A stretch of DNA of 5,833 bases from Methanobacterium sp. (GTDB lineage Archaea > Methanobacteriota > Methanobacteria > Methanobacteriales > Methanobacteriaceae). Of the stretch, positions 1 to 4,757 are shown piece after piece (position 1 is the first letter of the stretch; each line of letters starts with the position of its first letter). The notes under the pieces are model-generated. The model had not been told where the DNA came from and did not search any database. It saw nothing but the letters and a program-made list of their open reading frames with translations. The position numbers were made by a program, and so were the translations under genes. Where the stretch lies: positions 1-5,833 of the forward strand of contig JAHKLQ010000002.1 of NCBI GenBank assembly GCA_020854975.1. Direction: 5' to 3'.

Positions 1-2
1 CG

Positions 3-101
3 CCTAAAAAACCAGTAAAAACATCTGAAAATGGGAAAAGGCTACAAAATATTAAAAAAATCCTTGGTGATTATAAACCAAAAAATGAACCAAACCATTA
101 A
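3..101 (+). CDS. C-terminal tail of a gene entering from the left edge (partial, unknown)
   Basis: One plus-strand frame stays open from the window edge to a TAA at 99-101, giving 32 residues; the other two plus frames close within the first 20 bases. The tail is lysine- and asparagine-rich (PKKPVKTSENGKRL near its start, ending EPNH) with no membrane segment and no recognisable motif. It reads like the charged, flexible C-terminus of a soluble protein. The stretch is short and AT-rich, so an open frame by chance cannot be excluded. A T6 run at 188-193, about 85 bases after the stop, could end its transcript. Function cannot be assigned from this fragment. Confidence 0.45.
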   Translation, partial: PKKPVKTSENGKRLQNIKKILGDYKPKNEPNH

Positions 102-222
102 ATCAGTGAACTTCAGTTAAATGTGATTTTAAGTAACAAAATCATGTTTAAGAGGGAAACTATAAATTTTATAAGATAACTAAGCAATTTTTTAGAAACT
201 AAAACCTTAACAGAGACTCTTA

Positions 223-233
223 TTTATTATATA
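223..233 (+). promoter_or_regulatory. Candidate archaeal TATA box for the exported protein gene
   Basis: The AT-only stretch tttattatata resembles an archaeal TATA box. Transcription would be expected about 25 bases downstream, near 252-258, leaving a leader of about 15-20 bases before the ATG at 274. No Shine-Dalgarno sequence is visible in that leader (aataagaaatttattatatacc). The gene may therefore be translated from a short or near-leaderless transcript. A second TATA-like run at 261-270 is too close to the ATG to serve it. The whole region is AT-rich, so this is a weak call. Confidence 0.35.
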
Positions 234-273
234 ATCCAAATTTAATTGTACAATAAGAAATTTATTATATACC

Positions 274-753
274 ATGAAAAGAAAAGAAACTGGTTTAACC
301 CTCCTTTTTTTAATTATTATCATTATGGTTATCCTTGTTTTTTATTATTCACCCACCAGTTCAGAAGTTAACAACACTCAAAACCACTCAATTAATCAAA
401 TTAATGCTTCACTTAACACACCTTTCCAGCTAAAAATAAATCAAACAGCAGTTTTAGAGTCAGGAAATATAAAGATTACTCTCCTTAACATTACTGAAGA
501 CTCCCGTTGTCCTGAAGGTGCAGTCTGTGTTTGGGCAGGTCAGGTTAAAGCACTTTTCCTTTTAGAGGTAAATCAGAGTAATCAGGAGATTTTCAATCTT
601 ACCTTAAATTTTAATGAAACTCAAAGTCAAAAAACGAGTTTGGGGTACATGATAAAAATATTAAAGGTTGAACCTTACCCTAAAGCAAATACTAATAAAA
701 ATTTGAATGATTATGAGGTTACCTTGGTGATTACACCTCAAACCATTAGTTGA
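274..753 (+). CDS. Membrane-anchored exported protein with SRCP...CVWAG motif
   Basis: This is a 159-aa protein. Residues 1-6 are basic, residues 8-25 form one strongly hydrophobic segment (signal anchor or signal peptide), and the rest is polar, so the body should lie outside the membrane. After an Asn/Ser/Thr-rich linker (about 27-48), a compact beta-rich domain follows. Its centre is DSRCPEGAVCVWAGQV (residues 76-91), with Cys79 and Cys85 placed to form a disulfide. From memory, this motif recurs in small secreted or lipoprotein-type proteins of unknown function in bacteria and archaea; no enzymatic role is known to me. There is no lipobox cysteine after the hydrophobic segment. Eight N-X-S/T sequons lie in the external part, consistent with archaeal N-glycosylation. 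The gene appears to be monocistronic, with its own promoter region and an oligo-T tract downstream. The ATG at 274 is chosen because it directly precedes the basic residues and hydrophobic segment. The reading frame is solid; the role is unknown. Confidence 0.85.
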   Translation: MKRKETGLTLLFLIIIIMVILVFYYSPTSSEVNNTQNHSINQINASLNTPFQLKINQTAVLESGNIKITLLNITEDSRCPEGAVCVWAGQVKALFLLEVNQSNQEIFNLTLNFNETQSQKTSLGYMIKILKVEPYPKANTNKNLNDYEVTLVITPQTIS

Positions 754-796
754 GTTAGTTTCACTCAGTTTGGTATTACTCATCAAAAATATATGC

Positions 797-828
797 AGAT
801 AAAAAAATTATCTTAAACTAATTTTTTT
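797..828 (+). terminator. Candidate terminator: AT hairpin plus T7 run
   Basis: A 6-bp inverted repeat, agataa (797-802) and ttatct (808-813), is followed by a T7 run at 822-828, about 70 bases after the stop of the exported-protein gene. Archaeal termination relies mainly on oligo-T in the non-template strand, so the T-run is the meaningful part and the AT-only stem adds little. Confidence 0.4.
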
Positions 829-878
829 GTTATAATACCTTAATATTCCCATATAAATTTAATTAGGTCTCCGTAATC

Positions 879-888
879 TATATAAGGA
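879..888 (+). promoter_or_regulatory. Candidate TATA box upstream of the structured block
   Basis: The sequence ctatataagg is a good match to an archaeal TATA box and stands out from its less AT-rich flanks (ccgtaat before, aatggaatcc after). A start site about 25 bases on would fall near 908, some 20 bases before the structured block at 931-1040. A 10-bp palindrome, atttgcaaat, lies at 905-914 around that predicted start and could bind a regulator. No protein gene begins within 450 bases, so if this box works it most likely drives the non-coding transcript. Confidence 0.35.
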
Positions 889-930
889 ATGGAATCCTAG
901 TTTAATTTGCAAATACTTTATTAAACCACG

Positions 931-1040
931 ATCAATGGAGAAGCAATAGCAATATTTACTGATTGCCTCCCTAAAATCATACCCGCAGGGCCCAACCAAA
1001 ACTCCCCATTCAAACAACCCCTGCGGGGTTCTCCATTGAT
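931..1040 (+). ncRNA. Candidate structured RNA or inverted-repeat element
   Basis: The ends form a perfect 12-bp inverted repeat: atcaatggagaa (931-942) with ttctccattgat (1029-1040). Inside are two more stems: gcaat (943-947) with attgc (962-966), and cccgcaggg (982-990) with ccctgcggg (1019-1027). Together they give a three-way junction closed by the long outer stem. An alternative local hairpin, aacccctgcggggtt (1016-1030), uses bases from two of those stems, so the folds are mutually exclusive. The block is clearly richer in G+C than the surrounding spacer. A TATA-like box at 879-888 and a T6 run at 1071-1076 would bound a plus-strand transcript of about 170 bases. I do not recognise it as any known RNA family. 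The alternative is a small mobile or repeated element with terminal inverted repeats; no target-site duplication is visible next to the ends. No comparable T-run lies just after the block on the minus strand, which favours plus. Confidence 0.4.
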
Positions 1041-1327
1041 ATGATATAAGGCCTGTGATTAAATATGCTGTTTTTTATCATTTAATATTAATATATACAT
1101 TTAAATATCAAAATATATAATAAAATCTGGTTAAAATCTATTTAAATCTAATTATAATTGATTTATGTTTAAAAAAAATTATACTATTACTTATTTTTTA
1201 GATCTGATGTTCATCAGGGGTTATGAAAAACATAGTTAACTAATCATGGACATTTTCTTGAATTGAAAGTTCTATAATAAATTGAATGATTTCCATAGAT
1301 TTAATTGAATTTAAAATGAATGTTAAA
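1041..1327. other. AT-rich spacer between the structured block and trmO
   Basis: No convincing gene lies here; the only short frames that have their own start codon close within a few codons. The T6 run at 1071-1076 may end the transcript of the preceding structured block. An inverted repeat ctgatg-tt-catcag lies at 1204-1217, about 145 bases before trmO, and is a possible operator. A TATA-like ctataataaa at 1272-1281 would place a start near 1302, giving trmO a leader of about 60 bases that contains the duplicated ribosome-binding repeat. Confidence 0.5.
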
Positions 1328-1361
1328 TAACAGAGGTTAAATTTAGTAACAGAGGTTAAAT
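1328..1361 (+). repeat. Duplicated 15-bp repeat carrying the trmO ribosome-binding site
   Basis: The 15-mer taacagaggttaaat occurs at 1328-1342 and again, identically, at 1347-1361, a period of 19 bases. The second copy contains GAGG (1352-1355) seven bases before the ATG at 1363 and should be the working Shine-Dalgarno. The first copy has the same GAGG but no start codon at the matching distance. It could be a recent tandem duplication, or a paired binding site for a regulator that competes with the ribosome. Confidence 0.75.
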
Positions 1362-1362
1362 C

Positions 1363-1758
1363 ATGGAAGTAAAAACTATAGGTTTGGTTAAATCTCCTTT
1401 CAAAGTTAAGGAAGGATCTCCTCATCAGGGACGTTTTTCAGAAGAATTAAGTGATATAACTATTTTTGAAGAGTATGCAGAGGGTTTGGAAGGCATTGGA
1501 AAATGGTCGAACCTAATAATAATTTATTGGTTAGATCGTGTCAATTCTGCATCACTTAAAGTTGTTCCCTATGGAAAAAAAGAAAAAACAGGTTTGTTTT
1601 CTACCAGAGCACCGGTACGCCCTAACCCTCTGGGATTATGCACAGTTGAACTGGTAAAAAAACAGGGAAATGTTTTAACTGTTAAAGGGTTAGATGCGTT
1701 GGATAATTCTCCTGTTCTGGATATTAAACCATTTGTGGCTGATATAGACTGCCCATAA
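1363..1758 (+). CDS. trmO: tRNA (N6-threonylcarbamoyladenosine(37)-N6)-methyltransferase TrmO
   Basis: TrmO (TsaA/YaeB/UPF0066 family) uses S-adenosylmethionine to methylate t6A at position 37 of certain tRNAs to m6t6A; in E. coli the target is a threonine tRNA. This 131-aa protein covers the single catalytic beta-barrel domain and shows the family signatures in order: IGLVKSPF (6-13), PHQGRFS (20-26), GIGKWSNLIIIYWLDR (44-59), STRAPVRPNPLG (80-91) and DNSPVLDIKPFVADID (114-129). The Arg/Pro-rich STRAPVRPNPLG segment and the DIKP segment lie at the SAM and dimer site in known structures. E. coli TrmO is longer, about 235 aa, because of an extra C-terminal domain; the short form is usual in archaea. 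The ATG at 1363 gives the expected family N-terminus and has GAGG seven bases upstream. The gene appears to stand alone, with a T-rich tract straight after its stop. The family is certain; the exact tRNA target in this organism is inferred. Confidence 0.93.
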   Translation: MEVKTIGLVKSPFKVKEGSPHQGRFSEELSDITIFEEYAEGLEGIGKWSNLIIIYWLDRVNSASLKVVPYGKKEKTGLFSTRAPVRPNPLGLCTVELVKKQGNVLTVKGLDALDNSPVLDIKPFVADIDCP

Positions 1759-1790
1759 CTTTTTCATTTTCTTAGTTTCTTTCATTTTTC
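1759..1790 (+). terminator. T-rich terminator after trmO
   Basis: Immediately after the trmO stop there are repeated T-tracts: T5 at 1760-1764, T4 at 1767-1770 and T5 at 1785-1789, within a pyrimidine-rich, stem-free stretch. This is the usual form of an intrinsic archaeal terminator. Confidence 0.55.
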
Positions 1791-1868
1791 CAGGATTTTC
1801 TAATTTCCATGGTAATATCTAAAGATTTATTGTAACTATTCTCAGTAGTTCTTTTTTTTAGTAGTTCA

Positions 1869-1883
1869 CTTACCATTGGTAAG
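1869..1883. promoter_or_regulatory. Palindromic candidate operator upstream of the nucleotidyltransferase-like gene
   Basis: The sequence cttacca-t-tggtaag is a perfect 7-bp inverted repeat around one central base, the form expected for a dimeric DNA-binding regulator. It lies about 140 bases before the ATG at 2020 and roughly 90 bases upstream of the likely TATA region (1966-1978). The rest of the spacer holds a T7 run at 1962-1968 and two short direct repeats: agtagttc at 1844-1851 and 1860-1867, and agtgcaa at 1898-1904 and 1951-1957. No regulator gene is adjacent, so the binding role is inference. Confidence 0.3.
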
Positions 1884-1965
1884 GTGGTGTATTAGCCAGT
1901 GCAAACTTACTTAAGCTTAGTGTATCAATATAACAGAAAAGTGTTTTTGGAGTGCAACGGATTTT

Positions 1966-2010
1966 TTTATTATTATATCATATATGGTATGGGGACAATA
2001 CTAAGGAGGA
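1966..2010 (+). promoter_or_regulatory. TATA region and strong Shine-Dalgarno for the nucleotidyltransferase-like gene
   Basis: The AT-only stretch at 1966-1978 (tttattattatat) is a plausible TATA element with a start near 1995-2000. AAGGAGGA at 2003-2010, nine bases before the ATG at 2020, is a near-complete match to the anti-Shine-Dalgarno of 16S rRNA. It fixes the start codon and predicts efficient translation with a short leader. Confidence 0.5.
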
Positions 2011-2019
2011 AAGGGTGGA

Positions 2020-2595
2020 ATGGACTTTAAAACCGGATTAAAGCTTACTAAAGAAATTAAAAAGGTAAAAGGAGTCATATCCATACTATATCTCAGTGGT
2101 CCTACTTCAGAAACATTAAAAAATATGGATATGGTTGTTGTTTACTCGAGTAACATCGAAAATTCCTTTAAACTGGTTGATGATCTGGTTCCTGACAAAT
2201 CACGGATCAAACAGATCACACTTGATGAATTGAAGGACAACCCTGAACTTAAAGCTGCAATGAGTGGAGAAGGAGTCCTTTTACATGGTAAAGCTGTGGA
2301 TGTAACTGCAGAGGGAATGCAATTAAAATCACGTGTGATTTTGACCTACGATACCACTAAACTGAATCAAAATAATCGAAATAAACTAAACCGAGCCCTT
2401 TATGGGGGTATTTCCACCTATAAAAAAGATGGTGAGAGAATTATTAAGGAATACCCTGGTTTGGTAGAGAAAATCAAGGCCCAGAAATTAGGAAAAGGAG
2501 TGTTAATGGTGGACCGTTTCAATTCATCCATGATAATTCAGACTCTGAAAAATTTTGAAGCAAAATGGAAAGAAATACCCGTGTGGACCTATTAA
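2020..2595 (+). CDS. Nucleotidyltransferase-fold protein with a degraded active site
   Basis: This 191-aa, soluble-looking protein has the layout of archaeal proteins annotated as DNA polymerase beta-like nucleotidyltransferases. An N-terminal helix (about 3-15) is followed by a strand and turn, ISILYLSGPTSETL (20-33), and a second strand, MDMVVVYS (36-43), matching where the G-S and D-x-D motifs normally sit. Here the G-S is Gly27-Pro28, the usual arginine is absent, and the first catalytic aspartate position is Asn35, with Asp37 kept. GVLLHGKAVDV (85-95) resembles the strand that follows in this fold. The C-terminal part, with ALYGG (126-130), a basic segment and KLGKGVLMV (156-164), resembles the C-terminal module of archaeal relatives in which an ALYG segment precedes a KLGKGV segment. 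The missing residues suggest that it no longer transfers nucleotides and may bind nucleic acid or act as a regulator; that is inference. The ATG at 2020 is supported by a strong Shine-Dalgarno sequence. The gene stands alone, with about 550 bases to the next plus-strand gene. Confidence 0.7.
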   Translation: MDFKTGLKLTKEIKKVKGVISILYLSGPTSETLKNMDMVVVYSSNIENSFKLVDDLVPDKSRIKQITLDELKDNPELKAAMSGEGVLLHGKAVDVTAEGMQLKSRVILTYDTTKLNQNNRNKLNRALYGGISTYKKDGERIIKEYPGLVEKIKAQKLGKGVLMVDRFNSSMIIQTLKNFEAKWKEIPVWTY

Positions 2596-2775
2596 AGTCT
2601 GAGTTTATTTCATTAAAATGATGATAAGTGTTATATTGATATAGTAGATGTTATTTGATTTGATATAATGAGGGTTATTTAAAAAATGTATATTAATGTG
2701 AATATATTGATGGAAATTATATTGATGTAATATTTTTATATCACTTCTAATTTTCCAGGTATTATCATGATTGAT

Positions 2776-2877
2776 TTATGATCGCATACCCTTACGATAA
2801 AGCAAATAGTATCTTATAATCAAAACCAGGAACACCACTAAAATCAATACTAATGTTACTGAAGTAATCCATGTCAT
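2776..2877 (-). CDS. 33-aa single-pass membrane peptide
   Basis: A minus-strand frame from an ATG at 2877-2875 to a TAA at 2778-2776 encodes 33 residues. The N-terminus MTWITSVT leads into a continuous hydrophobic helix, LVLILVVFLVLII (about 9-21), followed by RYYLLYRKGMRS, a basic C-terminus. By the positive-inside rule the C-terminus should face the cytoplasm. GAGGT (2888-2884 on the minus strand) sits seven bases before the ATG, a well-placed Shine-Dalgarno. Minus-strand AT-rich sequence around 2925-2955 could serve as promoter, and a T6 run on the minus strand at 2686-2681 lies about 90 bases after the stop. It is the only gene candidate in the spacer between the nucleotidyltransferase-like and radical SAM genes, and runs against both. 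It shows no family I recognise. A chance frame is possible at this length, but the ribosome site, coherent transmembrane helix and basic tail together support a real gene. Confidence 0.55.
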   Translation of the reverse strand: MTWITSVTLVLILVVFLVLIIRYYLLYRKGMRS

Positions 2878-3040
2878 TTTTATACCTCGCTAATATGTAC
2901 TGCTCTTTTTACGTAAACCCATTTAAAAGTTATAATTTAAAAAAATATATCTAGTTTACTAGAAAATAATCTATTATTGTATAAGTCTTAATTGCAATGT
3001 CTAAAACTGTATAATGGTATTTGAAGTATTCCTTAAAATG

Positions 3041-3079
3041 AATCAACGTAAAAAATCAAAATGTAAAAAAATCAATGTA
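3041..3079 (+). repeat. Three degenerate direct repeats upstream of the radical SAM gene
   Basis: Three units read aatcaacgtaa (from 3041), aatcaaaatgtaa (from 3054) and aatcaatgtaa (from 3070), each separated by A-runs, with starts 13 and 16 bases apart. They lie just upstream of the probable TATA region, where an activator or repressor might bind. The sequence is A-rich, so low complexity may explain part of the similarity. Confidence 0.3.
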
Positions 3080-3144
3080 ATCATAGTTTACAGAATTTAT
3101 TAACCCTGGGGATTGATTGAAAAGGAATGGTTTATTAAGGGGGA

Positions 3145-4581
3145 ATGGTTGATCATATGAAAATATTATTTGTAGAGCCACCAAAGGCATTCTGGTTTGT
3201 AATGGGAGAGTACATGCCCCCACCATTGGGTATTCTTCAATTAGCTGCCTATTTGGAGTCAAAAAATGATAACTGGGATCTTGAGGTTTTGGATTCTCAG
3301 GCAAAAGATTTAGGCTGGACAAAACTCCAGAGTTATATTGAATCTGCCAAGCCCGATGTCCTGGTATCCAGTGCACTGGCTTCATGTAATACATTCACCA
3401 TCCTCAGAACACTGGAAACAGCCAAAAAAGTAGACCCTGACATTAAAACCGTGGTTGGTGGTCAGCATTTTACTGCCCTGGCAGATGAAAGTCTGAAAAT
3501 GTATCCGGAAATTGATTTTGTGGTACGTGGAGAAGGAGAAGAAACCCTTTATGAACTGGTAAAAAGTCTGGACGAAAACAGGCCCTTACAGAATGTTAAA
3601 GGACTTTCCTTTAGAAACGGTTCCCAAATCATCCATAACCCTCCCCGACCATTCATAACTAATCTGGATCTTCTGCCTTTCCCAGGATATCATTTTGTGG
3701 AAGACCATATGCATAAATACAACTTCAAAATGATGGCACCTTCAGGTGCAGGATATGCCCTGGTGGAAGCATCCAGAGGTTGCACCTATAAATGCACCTT
3801 CTGCTCCCAGTGGAAGCACTGGGGAAGTAAATGGAGACCCAAATCCCCGGAAAGAATCGCAGATGAAATGGAACACATCTACACAGAATACGGTATAAAC
3901 TTTTTATGGATGACTGATGACAACCTGGGCCTGGGTAAACGCACCAGTCAAATATGTGATGAACTAATCAGAAGGGATCTTTCCGAGGATATAGCATGGT
4001 TTCTCCAGGCCAGAAGTGATGATATAATAAAAAATCGTGAAAATCTTTCTAAAATGAGAAAAGCCGGTAATTACTGGATAATGGCAGGGTTAGAACGTCA
4101 TGATGATGATAGTCTGCAAAATTATCATAAGGGAATCAGGCCCTCTGATTCCAAACTGGCCATGGATCTTTTAAAAGAAAACGATATATTTGCCCAGGCA
4201 ACCCTGATAACTGGGGATAGAAGAGATAACCATGAATCCATCCAGAACTTACGAGATTTTGTTAACTACGTTGATCCAGATATTGCAATCTTCATGATCT
4301 TAACCCCTTTTCCAGGAACAGCACTATATGAAACAGCCCGCAGAGAAGGGTGGCTGGAAGATGATAACTGGGCTAATTATGATATGGTCCACGCAGTCAT
4401 GCCCACAGAACACCTTTCACGCAGTGAAGTCCAGGAAGAACTCTACCTTTGTTACCGGAGCTTTTATGGTAGTATGAAGAGGCGAATTACTGGTGTATTC
4501 TCACGAAACAAGTTTAAAAGGAAAACATACCGTTACATGGCAGGTCAAGGCCTCATGCAATCACTAAAGGAATTATATTGA
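3145..4581 (+). CDS. B12-binding domain radical SAM enzyme, substrate unknown
   Basis: This 478-aa protein has the two-domain plan of cobalamin-binding (class B, BchE/HpnP-like) radical SAM enzymes. The N-terminal Rossmann-like B12 domain spans about 5-140, with MKILFVEPP (5-13), PPPLGILQLAAYLE (25-38), KTVVGGQHFT (101-110) and DFVVRGEGEETL (124-135). No DxHxxG cobalamin-ligand motif is visible, as is usual for this class. The radical SAM core starts at ASRGCTYKCTFCS (209-221), with Cys213, Cys217 and Cys220 expected to bind the 4Fe-4S cluster. It continues through WMTDDN (255-260), the substrate/SAM-region GLERHDDDSLQNYHKG (315-330) and TPFPGTALYETARREGWL (387-404). The last 60 residues are basic and end near LKELY. 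Such enzymes methylate or cyclise unreactive carbons in cofactors, lipids or peptides; nothing here shows which. GGGGG ends one base before the ATG at 3145, which is very close, while an in-frame ATG at 3157 gives the classic MKILFV start, so the true start may be 3157. The next gene, a membrane protein, follows on the same strand after 176 bases. Confidence 0.88.
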   Translation: MVDHMKILFVEPPKAFWFVMGEYMPPPLGILQLAAYLESKNDNWDLEVLDSQAKDLGWTKLQSYIESAKPDVLVSSALASCNTFTILRTLETAKKVDPDIKTVVGGQHFTALADESLKMYPEIDFVVRGEGEETLYELVKSLDENRPLQNVKGLSFRNGSQIIHNPPRPFITNLDLLPFPGYHFVEDHMHKYNFKMMAPSGAGYALVEASRGCTYKCTFCSQWKHWGSKWRPKSPERIADEMEHIYTEYGINFLWMTDDNLGLGKRTSQICDELIRRDLSEDIAWFLQARSDDIIKNRENLSKMRKAGNYWIMAGLERHDDDSLQNYHKGIRPSDSKLAMDLLKENDIFAQATLITGDRRDNHESIQNLRDFVNYVDPDIAIFMILTPFPGTALYETARREGWLEDDNWANYDMVHAVMPTEHLSRSEVQEELYLCYRSFYGSMKRRITGVFSRNKFKRKTYRYMAGQGLMQSLKELY

Positions 4582-4624
4582 ATTTAAAAAGATATAGATT
4601 AGGGTGGAACGGTTATAAGATTAA

Positions 4625-4744
4625 GTTAAGGGATTATTGGATTGAGTTAAGTTAAGGTTAGTTAAGTTAAGGTTAGTTAAGTTAAGGTTAGTTAAGTTAA
4701 GGTTAGTTAAGTTAAGGTTATTGAGTTGAGTTAAGGGATTATTG
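4625..4744 (+). repeat. Five-copy 15-bp tandem array with flanking direct repeat
   Basis: Positions 4646-4720 are exactly five identical copies of gttaagttaaggtta. The array is bracketed by a second 15-bp direct repeat, gttaagggattattg, at 4625-4639 and 4730-4744; related gttaa/gagttaa words fill the gaps. The unit itself is built from gttaa pentamers, suggesting growth by slippage. It lies between the radical SAM gene and the membrane protein gene, ending 13 bases before the latter's ATG, so it would be in the leader or promoter of that gene. One frame through the unit is open (Val-Lys-Leu-Arg-Leu), but nothing suggests translation. A TATA-like ttataaga at 4613-4620 lies just upstream. Confidence 0.9.
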
Positions 4745-4757
4745 AGGATTCCTATAT

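Larger units (their letters stand above)
2596..3144. other. Spacer between the nucleotidyltransferase-like and radical SAM genes
   Basis: Apart from the minus-strand 33-aa membrane peptide at 2776-2877, no protein gene is supported here. Three short copies of tattgat with shared flanks occur near 2634-2640, 2704-2710 and 2721-2727. Closer to the radical SAM gene are three degenerate repeats of the form aatcaa(aa)ygtaa at 3041, 3054 and 3070. A TATA-like aatttattaa lies around 3094-3103, which would start transcription close to 3125. Confidence 0.5.

Noticed and set aside
751..767. Hairpin tgagt/actca overlapping the stop of the exported-protein gene as terminator
   Set aside because: The stem is only five base pairs and no T-run follows closely; the T7 run at 822-828 is a better candidate.
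931..1040. Transfer RNA gene
   Set aside because: The three-stem shape is suggestive, but the 12-bp closing stem, lack of a T-loop GTTC-like sequence and lack of an anticodon arm rule it out.
931..1040. Insertion sequence
   Set aside because: There is no transposase frame and no flanking target duplication; only a non-autonomous element remains possible.
1240..1425. Minus-strand 61-codon open frame
   Set aside because: It overlaps the start of trmO, is supported by no ribosome site, has no coherent protein features, and is explained by AT-rich spacer plus the antisense of a certain gene.
3056..3394. Minus-strand 112-codon open frame
   Set aside because: It is antisense to the start of the radical SAM gene, whose B12-domain motifs are clear; the translated sequence has no recognisable features.
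4646..4720. CRISPR array
   Set aside because: The units are 15 bp and directly abutting with no spacers, so this is a simple tandem repeat.
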